Below, in pieces: positions 1 through 8,082 of a stretch of DNA of 54,220 bases. Position 1 is the stretch's first letter. The number at the start of each line of letters is the position of its first letter. The DNA comes from an uncultured Bacteroidales bacterium (GTDB lineage Bacteria > Bacteroidota > Bacteroidia > Bacteroidales > Paludibacteraceae). The stretch covers positions 1-54,220 of the forward strand of contig CADAZU010000009.1 of assembly GCA_902792535.1 (NCBI GenBank), given 5' to 3'. The notes beneath the pieces are model-generated. The model was given only the letters and a program-made list of their open reading frames with translations, ran no database searches and was not told the origin of the DNA. Made by a program: the position numbers and the translations under genes.

Positions 1-59
1 CACCAATCAAATATACCGCAAACACATCAAGATATAACATACGGAGTAAGTCCGACAAG

Positions 60-96
60 CCGTCAGGTCGTAAAGACACTGGCGGTTTTTTCTTTT
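60..96 (+). terminator. Rho-independent terminator
   Basis: A stem CCGTCAG/CTGGCGG (one G-T pair), extended inward by GTC/GAC around a GTAAA loop, is followed directly by TTTTTTCTTTT. It would end a plus-strand transcript entering from left of the window, so the gene it serves is not visible. Confidence 0.7.
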
Positions 97-199
97 ATAT
101 CCACCTACGGTCTCCCATTTTTTCTGCTACGTTTGTTCGCCCTGACCAAGCAGCCGCGCCCTGCTCTCTACCTGCCGGTGGCTGCAACCACCTCCAATC

Positions 200-380
200 G
201 CGTTCGGCATCCACACCCTTTGCTGTATCGGCAGACATCTACAGTCAGGAGCGTTCTCCCGACGGAAATAATCGTACCCTTGTGGCTAAAAACGGGAGAA
301 AGACCGTGTCCGCTCCACCGAGAAAGGACCCCACACCGCCTTCTATGGTGAGATTGTGGATGCGTATATTTTAGAGGAAT
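200..380 (+). pseudogene. Possible decayed coding remnant
   Basis: No intact gene is visible between 97 and 527. Around 220-320 one plus frame reads protein-like (…ADIYSQERSPDGNNRT, then LVAKNGRKTVS), and from about 303 a second frame continues as DRVRSTEKGPHTAFYGE and ends IVDAYILEE at a TAA near 380. The second frame has a TAA just upstream, so a single frameshift would join the two pieces. I do not recognise the family. It may be the 3' relic of a gene lost when the neighbouring accessory genes arrived; chance open frames are the alternative. Confidence 0.22.
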
Positions 381-527
381 AAAGAGCAAAGGAATTACAA
401 ATTATTTTAGCCCCCTCCACCGACCGATGAGCGGCTCACAACCGAGAGAAGAAACGCCGTAAATCTTCGCACTTCTTCCCCAAATCTAAACAAAAACACA
501 ACTTTTGGGGAAAAAGACTACCGTTTT

Positions 528-559
528 CTTGCGTATTTCAAAAAAAATCACTACCTTTG
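528..559 (+). promoter_or_regulatory. Bacteroidetes-type promoter for the ATPase gene
   Basis: CTTG (528-531), 20 bases, then TACCTTTG (552-559). It lies inside the longest possible reading frame of the next gene and so argues that translation starts downstream, at ATG 577. Confidence 0.75.
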
Positions 560-576
560 CGCAAAATTTAAGAACT

Positions 577-2010
577 ATGAAAAAACTTATTGGCAGAGAA
601 CGGGAAATCAAAGAACTGGAAAGATGTCTTGCCAGCGAACAATCCGAGTTTGTCATCGTCTATGGTCGCCGCCGTGTAGGAAAAACATTCCTGGTAGATG
701 AATTCTTCCACGGCAAGTATGATTTTTCCTATGTAGGAGGACATAAGTTGTCCGTTAAGAAGCAGTTGCGTAATTTCGCGAAAGCAATGAAACGCTATGC
801 GCATTTACCAAAGCAACCTCAGTTCAAAGACTGGTCAGAAGCATTCGATGCCCTTGTGGAGCATATTGAGTCCCTGCCAACCGAACGGAAAAAAGTAATC
901 TTTATCGATGAAATGCCTTGGATTGACACACCGCAATCTGATTTTGTCGAGGAGTTTGAGAACTTCTGGAATGGTTGGGCAGCGCGCCGCAGGGATATTC
1001 TCCTTATAGCTAGCGGTAGTGCTACCAGTTGGATGATGGATAATCTGATAGAAAACCAAGGCGGACTGCACTGCCGTATCACCAGTAATATCTACCTGCG
1101 TCCGTTTACCTTACAGGAAACCGAACAATACCTGCGCGAACGCAAATGTGCGTGGGATAGATACCAAATCGTGCAAGCATATATGATTCTTGGCGGTGTG
1201 CCTTTCTACTGGAGTTTGCTGGACACCAAACAGAGCCTGGTACAGAATGTCGATCGTCTTTTCTTCCAGCGGAACGCGATTCTCAATATTGAGTTTGACG
1301 AACTATTTAGTGCACTCTTTACCAATGCAGACCGCTATATTCAGGTTGCGCAGCTCCTTGCCAATCATAAAGAGGGCTTGACGCGCGCTCAAATAGGAAA
1401 GAGTCTAAATATTGATGGAAAAACATTAACCACGATTATCAAGAACCTCAACCGGTGCGATTTCATCTTGAGATATAACCAAATGGGGAATACTGTTAAA
1501 GATGCTATTTATCGCCTTTCGGATTTCTATACCTTGTTCTATTTACAATATGTGCACGGGAATAATTCTTTGGACGAACAATGGTGGAGCAAGCATTACA
1601 TGTCGCATAGTGTAGAATCATGGCAAGGGCGTACCTTTGAACTGGTGTGCATGTTGCATACTGATGCTATCAAACGCAGATTAGGTATCTCCGGCATCGG
1701 AACGGATATATCTTCGTGGAGGTATACGGCGCCGAAAGAATCGGAAGAGAAAGGCGCACAAATAGATATGCTTATCTCACGCGATGACAGAGTGATTAAT
1801 GTGTGCGAGATGAAATTTGCTGTGGGTAAGTTTCAAATGACAAGCACTTATTCAGACTATTTGCGTGACCGAATAGAGTTATTCAAAGCCAAAACAAAAA
1901 CCAGATATTCCGTTGTTCAAACAATGGTCACCACTTACGGTGTAGCAGAAGGAATCCACTCTGGCATTGTACAGCAAGAGGTTACCATGGACGATTTGTT
2001 TAAAGGATAA
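577..2010 (+). CDS. AAA+ ATPase with C-terminal DUF234 nuclease-like domain
   Basis: A 477-residue P-loop ATPase of the archaeal-type ATPase_2/DUF234 family common in Bacteroidetes. Walker A is GRRRVGKT at residues 30-37 and Walker B is VIFIDE ending at 112. A winged-helix-like region follows. The C-terminus has GAQID (D397) and CEMKF (E411, K413), the pattern of the PD-(D/E)XK-like DUF234 fold. The start at 577 is chosen because the promoter ends at 559. The family's role is unsettled; members are found singly and scattered, often in accessory DNA, and DNA binding with nucleolytic processing is only inferred. It stands alone, with its own promoter. A related partial ATPase sits at the far end of the window. 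Confidence 0.88.
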   Translation: MKKLIGREREIKELERCLASEQSEFVIVYGRRRVGKTFLVDEFFHGKYDFSYVGGHKLSVKKQLRNFAKAMKRYAHLPKQPQFKDWSEAFDALVEHIESLPTERKKVIFIDEMPWIDTPQSDFVEEFENFWNGWAARRRDILLIASGSATSWMMDNLIENQGGLHCRITSNIYLRPFTLQETEQYLRERKCAWDRYQIVQAYMILGGVPFYWSLLDTKQSLVQNVDRLFFQRNAILNIEFDELFSALFTNADRYIQVAQLLANHKEGLTRAQIGKSLNIDGKTLTTIIKNLNRCDFILRYNQMGNTVKDAIYRLSDFYTLFYLQYVHGNNSLDEQWWSKHYMSHSVESWQGRTFELVCMLHTDAIKRRLGISGIGTDISSWRYTAPKESEEKGAQIDMLISRDDRVINVCEMKFAVGKFQMTSTYSDYLRDRIELFKAKTKTRYSVVQTMVTTYGVAEGIHSGIVQQEVTMDDLFKG

Positions 2011-2232
2011 TTTACAAGAAAATTATTCCCGACAACTATCAGGAGTTTGTGTAGCCCCATGGATGATTTGTTTGAAACCTCTTCCACTTTATGGGAGTGC
2101 AAAGCAGTAATTTTGCAGCCGAAAATTTTGTGTAAGTACACATTTTTTTAGAGAAAATGGAATGTATTTTGTGAATGTTACGACTTTCTTCGCAATCCTG
2201 CGGCATATTATAGGCAACTAATTATAGCTACC

Positions 2233-2553
2233 ATGATAATTACAACCACACCGACCATTGAAGGTCATCAAATCAAAGAGTACAAAGGACTCGTTTCCGG
2301 AGAAGTCGTCTTCGGTATGAATTTCGTAAAGGACTTTTTTGCCGGACTGCATGATTTCTTTGGCGGTCGTAGCGGCGGCTATGAGGAATCTATGATCAAA
2401 GGCCGCCAAACCGCCCAAAAAGAAATGGAAGCAAAAGCAGCCAAACTCGGAGCCAATGCCATTGTGGGTGTTTCTTATGGCTACGAAACAATGGGTCAAG
2501 GCGGTTCCATGCTCATGATTGCCATCTCCGGCACTGCAGTAGTTATTGACTAA
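2233..2553 (+). CDS. YbjQ/UPF0145 family protein
   Basis: A 106-residue protein of the YbjQ (UPF0145, putative heavy-metal-binding) family. It starts MIITTTPTIEGHQIKEYKGL, has the family's FFGGRSGGYE segment in the middle and LGANAIVGVSY with an MLMIAISGTAV ending. The family forms a small pentameric alpha/beta fold whose function is not established. The length is normal (about 105 aa). The gene is monocistronic between the ATPase and the HAD cassette, and I see no clear promoter in the 220 bases upstream. Confidence 0.88.
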   Translation: MIITTTPTIEGHQIKEYKGLVSGEVVFGMNFVKDFFAGLHDFFGGRSGGYEESMIKGRQTAQKEMEAKAAKLGANAIVGVSYGYETMGQGGSMLMIAISGTAVVID

Positions 2554-2694
2554 AAGAACCGCACGATTTTTAAGAATCTATTATCATTTATTTGGAAAAC
2601 GCACCTCTTACTAATGTTTTTTTTCTCTTGTTACGTATATATATAATAAAGGCGAATAATATGCCTGTATTGTATAATTTAAAAACGTAACAAA

Positions 2695-3714
2695 ATGAAA
2701 GGACAGATTACAGTCTATTATGACTTGCCAAATTTGGCACTCTATTTAGAGAGAGTTGGAAACAAAGTTAAGGAAGAGCATGTGCAAGACATTATTGCTG
2801 AAATGCTCAAGCAGGCAGTAGCACTTCACATGAATGAAGAAGCGGATACCATATCGGGTACGCTCATGGAGATGTTCGTCAGTTCCGTAGATAAAACGCA
2901 CACCTTTGAAAACCTTCCTACTGATGCGCTTCGCGTGTACTTTGGAGAGAACGAAACGGAACTCGCGAAACAAGGAGAAAGAACCCTGCAGAGAACAATA
3001 AAATATCTCCAACGCTCTGCAAGCCTTGATTCTGCATCAAAGAAAGATGCAGCAGAACTACATCGGAAAAATATTGAGCACCTGGTGTTGCTTCGCCAAA
3101 ATAAAGAAAAGGTAAATCAATTGATAGCTGACGCATGGGGAATCATATATGAGAGAATGAATGATGTGGAAGAAGCATGTACTGACAGATTAGCGGAAGA
3201 CGACAAACTCATTTTTCTTGATTTTGATGGAGTGCTAAATAGTAGTGAGTTTGCGGCTCATCTGTATCGAAATAACGAGCCAGCGCAAGATGAAAAAGGC
3301 CTTGACCTCTTTGACCCGCAAACTATAGATTGCATGAATCGCATAGTGGATGCAACCGGTGCCAGGATTGTGGTTACTTCTTCATGGAGATACTTGGGCT
3401 TGGCAAAGTTACAGGAATTATGGAAAGAGCGAGGTCTGCATGGAGAAATAATAGGCATGACGTCATTGCATGTGGTAGATGAACTGATACTGGAGAAAGG
3501 GCTTGAATGGCTGGAAGAAGAAATGAATGGCTCTCCGCGTAGTGAGGAAATAGCACACTGGTTGAAATCTTATAACATAAACGCCAACTATGTTATTCTG
3601 GACGACCTGCCAATGCCCAAAGACTTCCAACCGCACGCAGTACAGGTCAATCCCAAAGTGGGACTAACAGACATACAAGTAAAACAAGCAATACCAATTT
3701 TAAATTCAAAATGA
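2695..3714 (+). CDS. Two-part protein: helical N-domain plus HAD phosphatase domain (SAK type)
   Basis: Residues about 171-339 form a HAD-fold phosphatase like the HAD domain of Swiss Army Knife RNA-repair proteins. They contain the nucleophile motif LDFDGVLN (D176, D178), motif II as TSSWR (228-232) and a late acidic motif ILDD (303-304). HAD domains of this type are thought to act on phosphorylated nucleic-acid ends or nucleotides. Residues 1-170 are predicted helical and charged, and I do not recognise them. It is the first gene of a tight four-gene run: one base separates its stop from the next ATG. Base composition is AT-rich, unlike the core genes. Function in RNA or DNA end healing is an inference. 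Confidence 0.8.
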   Translation: MKGQITVYYDLPNLALYLERVGNKVKEEHVQDIIAEMLKQAVALHMNEEADTISGTLMEMFVSSVDKTHTFENLPTDALRVYFGENETELAKQGERTLQRTIKYLQRSASLDSASKKDAAELHRKNIEHLVLLRQNKEKVNQLIADAWGIIYERMNDVEEACTDRLAEDDKLIFLDFDGVLNSSEFAAHLYRNNEPAQDEKGLDLFDPQTIDCMNRIVDATGARIVVTSSWRYLGLAKLQELWKERGLHGEIIGMTSLHVVDELILEKGLEWLEEEMNGSPRSEEIAHWLKSYNINANYVILDDLPMPKDFQPHAVQVNPKVGLTDIQVKQAIPILNSK

Positions 3715-3715
3715 T

Positions 3716-4585
3716 ATGAATAAGGACAGTATTTTAGAATTACTTAAAAGTAAGAATCGGAATTTTAGACTTCCTAAACATCTTGATTTCTCAATTGATG
3801 GGAAAGTGCTAACCATCAGTCTTTCAATGGAAGGGTTGACATCTAATATGCAAACAGACGATGCGGCATTTGAAGGATGGGCTATTTGTCTTAAAGCGTG
3901 GATTCCTGATATTCAAAATGTAATCATCCAAAAGCAGACAAAAGAATTGCCTATTAAAAACGAACATTATAATAGGTTCCTATATCGAGTAATGAAGTTC
4001 ACAGAAACATATCCATGGGCTGAAGCAAAAGATTTTAATCGGGAAATAGAAACGTTCAAAGCAAATAAATTAGTGGTAAATGTTCCGTTGAAAGAAGCGG
4101 ACAAAGATGCTGGCCATGCAGAAGCGAAATTGGAAAGAGAGTTTTGTCTAAAAGAGAAAGAGAACTTTGATGCCTTGGACCACCAATTACCGGTACATCT
4201 TTTCAATGGAAAAGTATGTGATGACTTGTCTTTGACACCAAGTAGTTTTTTAGATATATGGAGTATAAAAGATGGTGTGTTGAATATCTACGAGTTAAAA
4301 CTTCCTACAAATAAAAAAGTCGGCATCATCTCTGAATTAATGTTTTATGTAAATGTAATGGCTGACATAATGACACATAACATCGTTATTCCTAATACAT
4401 CGGTTTATAGGTCATTTAATCATTTATACGAAATGCAAGAACAAAATAAATGCAAACAAATAAATGGTGTGTTTTTGACAAATGCGCTTCATTCTATGAT
4501 TGAGCAACGGAAAGAAGAGGTCATTACCATCCTAAATGAAGGCAAATTTGCTATACCAACTAAGTTTACACATCAAACACTTTAA
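3716..4585 (+). CDS. PD-(D/E)XK nuclease-superfamily protein
   Basis: A 289-residue protein with the nuclease-fold signature in its C-terminal half: a helix ending in LERE (E140/E142), then FLDIW (D180), then YELK (E193, K195), followed by SELMFYVNVM, where the QxxxY-like helix is expected. The N-terminal 120 residues are unassigned. It lies one base after the HAD gene and four bases before the next nuclease-like gene, so the three are surely co-transcribed. The motif order fits restriction-endonuclease-like enzymes, but no specific family is recognised. Cutting activity, substrate and any partner are unknown. Confidence 0.68.
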   Translation: MNKDSILELLKSKNRNFRLPKHLDFSIDGKVLTISLSMEGLTSNMQTDDAAFEGWAICLKAWIPDIQNVIIQKQTKELPIKNEHYNRFLYRVMKFTETYPWAEAKDFNREIETFKANKLVVNVPLKEADKDAGHAEAKLEREFCLKEKENFDALDHQLPVHLFNGKVCDDLSLTPSSFLDIWSIKDGVLNIYELKLPTNKKVGIISELMFYVNVMADIMTHNIVIPNTSVYRSFNHLYEMQEQNKCKQINGVFLTNALHSMIEQRKEEVITILNEGKFAIPTKFTHQTL

Positions 4586-4589
4586 CATT

Positions 4590-5591
4590 ATGCAAAAAGA
4601 ATATAATAAATATCCGCAAACAAAGTACCAAACGCAACAAGAAAGTCGCCAAAGAAGATTGATGAGAAGTAAGTCCGACGTCTTTGATGGCGCAGACGGA
4701 GAGTTATTTTTCATCAAAGAAACAAAATCATGGCGACCATCTTCAAAAATCATTCGCCATTCGGAAAGCAGCAAAAACCTATTTAAACCCATAAGGCAAG
4801 CCGCACTTTCTTATTTTGAACTTAATGACATTGAGTGGTGGCGGCAAAGCGAGGAACACTATTTCCCGAACGGGCATGTTCTATCTTCTCAAATCCACTG
4901 TCTAAACCATCTGTTTGCCATTCGTGCAGATCAGGATGCCGTGCTTAAGATTATTCAAGCCATACTGCCGGAAATAACGGAGATATTACCATCCCCGATA
5001 GATGAACAATTCTGTATTATGGAGACATTTCCATACAAAACTCCTTCGTACATCTCCTTTGAGTTTACTTATGAAAACAAGACGCTTCTCAATGAACGAT
5101 GTAATAAGCGCGGAGCGAATTGCACATCTGTTGATGCCTTTGTTTATGCTAAGGATAAAGAAGGAAAGTTTGTGCTTATTCCGATAGAATGGAAATATAC
5201 AGAAGCTTACGAAAAAACAGATGACAAGAAAATCAAGAAGTCGATTGTAGAAGAACGATATCTTGGCAAGATAAATGCAGAAAAATCTCATCTCAAAGAG
5301 TGGCAAGATAGTTACTATTGGGATCCTCATTATGAATTAGCACGTCAGTCATTGCTTATGGAGCAAATTATTGAAACGCATTCATTTGACGCGGATTATT
5401 ATCAACATATTGTGGTGTGTCCGGTTGGAAATACCGAAATGTGCGAAGATGCCCTTTCGTTTAAGGATTCTTTGTCTGAAATAGGTAAAACGCATTTTCA
5501 TATTATCGATCCGCAGGAACTTCTTGCGCCGCTTGAAGGAAATGAGAAATACTCTAAATTACTGGAATACCTCAGAAAGCGTTATTGGTAA
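4590..5591 (+). CDS. PGN_0703-like putative restriction endonuclease
   Basis: A 333-residue protein. The start at 4590 is preferred over an upstream in-frame codon because it follows the previous stop (4585) by four bases. It resembles the PGN_0703 family of putative restriction endonucleases: SSQIHCLN near residues 99-106, then a nuclease core with VDAF (D182) and PIEWKYTE (E200, K202), a PD-(D/E)XK arrangement, and a late QELLAPL motif. Its stop codon overlaps the ATG of the next gene (TAATG). No methyltransferase is adjacent, so it is not a standard type II restriction pair. A role in defence or DNA processing is inferred from the fold and the neighbours. Confidence 0.72.
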   Translation: MQKEYNKYPQTKYQTQQESRQRRLMRSKSDVFDGADGELFFIKETKSWRPSSKIIRHSESSKNLFKPIRQAALSYFELNDIEWWRQSEEHYFPNGHVLSSQIHCLNHLFAIRADQDAVLKIIQAILPEITEILPSPIDEQFCIMETFPYKTPSYISFEFTYENKTLLNERCNKRGANCTSVDAFVYAKDKEGKFVLIPIEWKYTEAYEKTDDKKIKKSIVEERYLGKINAEKSHLKEWQDSYYWDPHYELARQSLLMEQIIETHSFDADYYQHIVVCPVGNTEMCEDALSFKDSLSEIGKTHFHIIDPQELLAPLEGNEKYSKLLEYLRKRYW

Positions 5592-6070
5592 TGGAAAAGG
5601 TTTATATGTATGAAGGATTTAAAAAGTACTTAAATGAAATAAGCTCGCCAACTCATGAAGATTTTATTGCTCTGTGTGCGATGTATCATCCCGGAACATT
5701 AGAAAAGATTCCGCATTACATTGCACGCAAGCAAGGAAAAGAGCCTATAGAATACATCCATCCGGTGGTTGAGAAATACCTCAAAGAGACTTATGGAGTT
5801 CTTGTATATAAAGAACAAATAATATCGCTTTTTCAAGAGATTGCAAACTTTACTACAAAAGAGTGTGATGAACTCTGCGCAAAGATGTGTCGGTTGATGC
5901 AATCTCAGCTTGTTTTGGAGTACCATAAAAAATTTGTTAATCAAGGAGTTTTAAATGGATATGACGAGCAAATCTTAGAACACATTTGGTATTTTATTGA
6001 GCGTAATGCTATTTATATAGGTTCAAAAGCAGAAACTGAGGCTAACTTACTAAGACGTTTAGAACGTTAA
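5591..6070 (+). CDS. Free-standing DnaE (Pol III alpha) finger-domain homologue
   Basis: A 159-residue protein that matches the finger region of DNA polymerase III alpha and nothing else. FIALCAMYHPGTLEKIPHYI corresponds to the DnaE region usually reading as YRPGPLxxIPxFI; next come ARKQGKEPIEY, then LKETYGVLVYKEQI (DnaE: TYGIxVYQEQVM), and GYDEQILEHIW near the end. The family's FNKSHA motif is degraded to IYIGSKAETEA. PHP, palm (catalytic aspartates), tau-binding and OB domains are all absent, so it cannot polymerise. It begins inside the stop of the nuclease gene (TAATG). Use of the finger fold for DNA or nucleotide binding is an inference. A gene remnant is less likely, because the frame is clean and translationally coupled. 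Confidence 0.78.
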   Translation: MEKVYMYEGFKKYLNEISSPTHEDFIALCAMYHPGTLEKIPHYIARKQGKEPIEYIHPVVEKYLKETYGVLVYKEQIISLFQEIANFTTKECDELCAKMCRLMQSQLVLEYHKKFVNQGVLNGYDEQILEHIWYFIERNAIYIGSKAETEANLLRRLER

Positions 6071-6072
6071 AA

Positions 6073-6426
6073 ATGTATAAGAATATGATGAAACGCATTC
6101 TCTCCATATTAATTTGTTCATTTTTTGTTACTTTCGCAGTCGCTTCTGATGTCAAGATAGACAAAGACAACTGCACGATTACAAAAGACGGCAAGACATA
6201 CAAATTGTACGGCAAGGTAAAGATTGTGGATTCGTTTGAGGACATTAAAGTGAAAATAGTGGATTCTTTTGAGGACGCAGACATCAAAATTGTGGATGCC
6301 TTTGAGGACTCATGCGGCAAAGTAAAAATCGTAGATTCCTTTGAGGATGTCAAAGTGAAGATTGTGGACTCCTTTGAAGATATAAAAATCAAGATAGTAG
6401 ATTCTTTCGAAGGAGTAAAGAAATAA
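6073..6426 (+). CDS. Secreted 7(1) septoil knot-type repeat protein
   Basis: A 117-residue protein with an N-terminal signal peptide (hydrophobic ILSILICSFFVTFAVAS, cleavage near 25). Six tandem copies of a 10-13-residue unit, K(V/I)KIVDSFED, cover residues about 50-115. This matches the 7(1) septoil knot domain family: knotted repeat proteins that are probably exported. ATG 6073 lies two bases after the DnaE-like gene; ATGs at 6085 and 6088 are alternatives. Its function is unknown. The near-identical units suggest recent repeat expansion. Whether it belongs functionally to the upstream cassette or is only co-transcribed is not decided by sequence. Confidence 0.72.
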   Translation: MYKNMMKRILSILICSFFVTFAVASDVKIDKDNCTITKDGKTYKLYGKVKIVDSFEDIKVKIVDSFEDADIKIVDAFEDSCGKVKIVDSFEDVKVKIVDSFEDIKIKIVDSFEGVKK

Positions 6427-6495
6427 GAATCCGCTATTCGGTTCAGTTCTTATGACTAATTCAGTAAGCGACCTATCTCTTTATTAACATATCTA

Positions 6496-6528
6496 AGAGT
6501 GTCGCGAGAGTGGCTTGAGAGTGAAGGA
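6496..6528. repeat. 11-bp array AGAGTGNNNNN x3
   Basis: Three exact-period units (AGAGTGTCGCG, AGAGTGGCTTG, AGAGTGAAGGA) with a constant six-base core and five variable bases. It lies in the 460-base spacer between the septoil gene and the dipeptidase. Confidence 0.6.
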
Positions 6529-6547
6529 GTGCGACGGAACGCACTCC
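6526..6547. other. Perfect 8-bp hairpin
   Basis: GGAGTGCG, loop ACGGAA, CGCACTCC. No T-run follows on either strand, so it is not a classic terminator. It adjoins the 11-bp array. The rest of 6427-6807 is GC-richer than its left neighbours and holds no gene I can support. Confidence 0.5.
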
Positions 6548-6807
6548 GAGTGAAGTGCCCGAATAGTCCCCACTATGAGGACAAGCACGAACATAGAACA
6601 AAAGATTGCAGACGTCGCGCTGACCCTGCGCTGCTCCCGGACTGACTTTGGTGTAACGCCCAAATCTTAATAATCGGCAATTTAGTTACACAATGCAGAA
6701 AAATGAAAAAAGTTACGAAACTGGTGATAGATTTCGCCTCTTTTTTGACTATATATAGAGGGGAATATTAAATTGAAAGGGGAAAATAGGAATAAGTGGA
6801 AAAAATG

Positions 6808-6839
6808 TTTGCATATATCATTTATTTTTAGTACCTTTG
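6808..6839 (+). promoter_or_regulatory. Bacteroidetes-type promoter for the VanX-like gene
   Basis: TTTG (6808-6811), 20 bases, TACCTTTG (6832-6839). It supports ATG 6891 as the start rather than the upstream in-frame codon at 6837. Confidence 0.8.
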
Positions 6840-6890
6840 CGCCAAAATTGGCGCATTACAAGGAAAATTAACGAACATTTCGTAAATAAT

Positions 6891-7586
6891 ATGAGAAAAA
6901 TCTTTTTGTTAACTATTGCGATTGCGGTGCTGACTGCCTGTACGCCCAAAGCGGAACAGACCCTTGACCCCGTCTATGACCGTTCGGACTTTGTGGAAGT
7001 GACCGAAGTTATTCCCGATGCCATTCTGGAGATCCGCTATTACAGCACTTATAACTTCGTTGGTGCACGTATCGACGGCTACGAGCGACCGCTGGCGCTG
7101 ATGACCCGGCAAGCGGCGGACTCACTCAAAGCGGTCAACGATGAACTCAAAGCACGCGGTTACCGTCTCAAGATTTGGGACACCTACCGTCCGCAGCGCG
7201 CCGTCAACCATTTCATCCGCTGGGCGGAGGATGTGCAGGACACGGCGATGAAAGCGGTCTTCTATCCGATGGTGGACAAGAGCCTGCTTTTCGAGCAAGG
7301 CTATATCTACGCGCGTTCGAGCCACAGCCGCGGCTCAACTGTTGATCTCACGCTTCTGGATGCGGCTACCGGAAAGGAACTGGATATGGGTTCGCCTTTC
7401 GACTGGTTCGGTGTTGAAAGCCATCCGGATTACCGATGCAAGCTCTACCGGCAATCCGAGAACCGCCTTATTCTCCGCGAAGCGATGCTTCGCCATGGCT
7501 TTGAGGGCATAGACAGCGAGTGGTGGCACTTCACACTGAAGAACGAACCGTACCCCGATACCTATTTTGACTTCCCGATAGAATAA
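6891..7586 (+). CDS. ddpX: D-alanyl-D-alanine dipeptidase, VanX/DdpX family, lipoprotein
   Basis: A zinc dipeptidase that splits D-Ala-D-Ala, 231 residues. A lipoprotein signal (LLTIAIAVLTAC, Cys17) anchors it to a membrane on the periplasmic side. The metal and catalytic residues of the family are present: SSHSRGSTVD (H145, D152) and EWWHFT (E210, H213), with R100 in DTYRPQ. Length is as expected. No vanR/S/H/A neighbours occur, so cell-wall recycling or dipeptide scavenging is more likely than vancomycin resistance. It sits alone behind its own promoter. Confidence 0.88.
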   Translation: MRKIFLLTIAIAVLTACTPKAEQTLDPVYDRSDFVEVTEVIPDAILEIRYYSTYNFVGARIDGYERPLALMTRQAADSLKAVNDELKARGYRLKIWDTYRPQRAVNHFIRWAEDVQDTAMKAVFYPMVDKSLLFEQGYIYARSSHSRGSTVDLTLLDAATGKELDMGSPFDWFGVESHPDYRCKLYRQSENRLILREAMLRHGFEGIDSEWWHFTLKNEPYPDTYFDFPIE

Positions 7587-7617
7587 AAGAAGAAAAATAT
7601 TAAACCCACTATAAAAC

Positions 7618-8070
7618 ATGTACGAAATGTACGAACAACTGAAATTAGATAATCAACTCTGCTTCCGGCTCTATACCGCTTCGCGGCTGGTGGCTGGTGC
7701 GTACAATCCCTATTTTGAGCAATTGGGTATTACGTATCCGCAATACTTGGTTTTGCTTATTCTATGGGAGAACGACCATCAGCCGGTGAACGACATTGCC
7801 AAGCGGCTGCATCTGGAGACGAATACCGTCACGCCGCTTCTTCAACGGATGGAGAAAGCCGGACTCATTGTGCGCAAGCGCGGCGAGAAAGACACACGGC
7901 AACGTATTGTTTCGCTGACCGAAAGAGCAATACTAATGCGTGAGAAAGCCAAAGAGATACCTCTCGGTTTGGCAAAGGAAATAACCAAATACGTGTCAGA
8001 GGAGGATCTGAAGGCAATTATTCCGGTGTTAGACAAACTGATAGACGGATTACAACATACCAACAAATAA
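7618..8070 (+). CDS. OhrR-like MarR-family regulator
   Basis: A 150-residue winged-helix regulator. It aligns closely with organic-peroxide sensor OhrR: KLDNQLCFRLYTASR puts a lone cysteine at residue 15, the reactive position in Bacillus OhrR, and LGITYPQYLVLLILWE and TPLLQRMEKAGLI match the DNA-binding domain. No second cysteine is present, so it would be the one-cysteine type, regulated by mixed disulfide with a small thiol. No ohr peroxidase gene lies in the window; the regulator instead leads into the YtxH/holin-like/AI-2E genes after a 12-base gap. Redox control of that envelope operon is an inference. Confidence 0.85.
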   Translation: MYEMYEQLKLDNQLCFRLYTASRLVAGAYNPYFEQLGITYPQYLVLLILWENDHQPVNDIAKRLHLETNTVTPLLQRMEKAGLIVRKRGEKDTRQRIVSLTERAILMREKAKEIPLGLAKEITKYVSEEDLKAIIPVLDKLIDGLQHTNK

Positions 8071-8082
8071 AATTATACCATT

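Noticed and set aside
133-389. Open frames on both strands in the left flank
   Set aside because: Neither has a ribosome-binding or promoter context. A different frame gives a better, though broken, protein-like reading.
505-576. Longer N-terminus for the AAA+ ATPase
   Set aside because: The consensus promoter at 528-559 lies inside it, so the transcript should start downstream; ATG 577 gives the family start MKKLIGRERE.
6427-6807. Structured small RNA between the septoil and dipeptidase genes
   Set aside because: One perfect hairpin is present, but no promoter or terminator frames it, so only the hairpin and repeat are listed.
6891-7586. Vancomycin-resistance gene cluster
   Set aside because: Only the VanX-like dipeptidase is present; no vanH, vanA, vanR or vanS neighbour, and Gram-negative bacteria do not need it for resistance.
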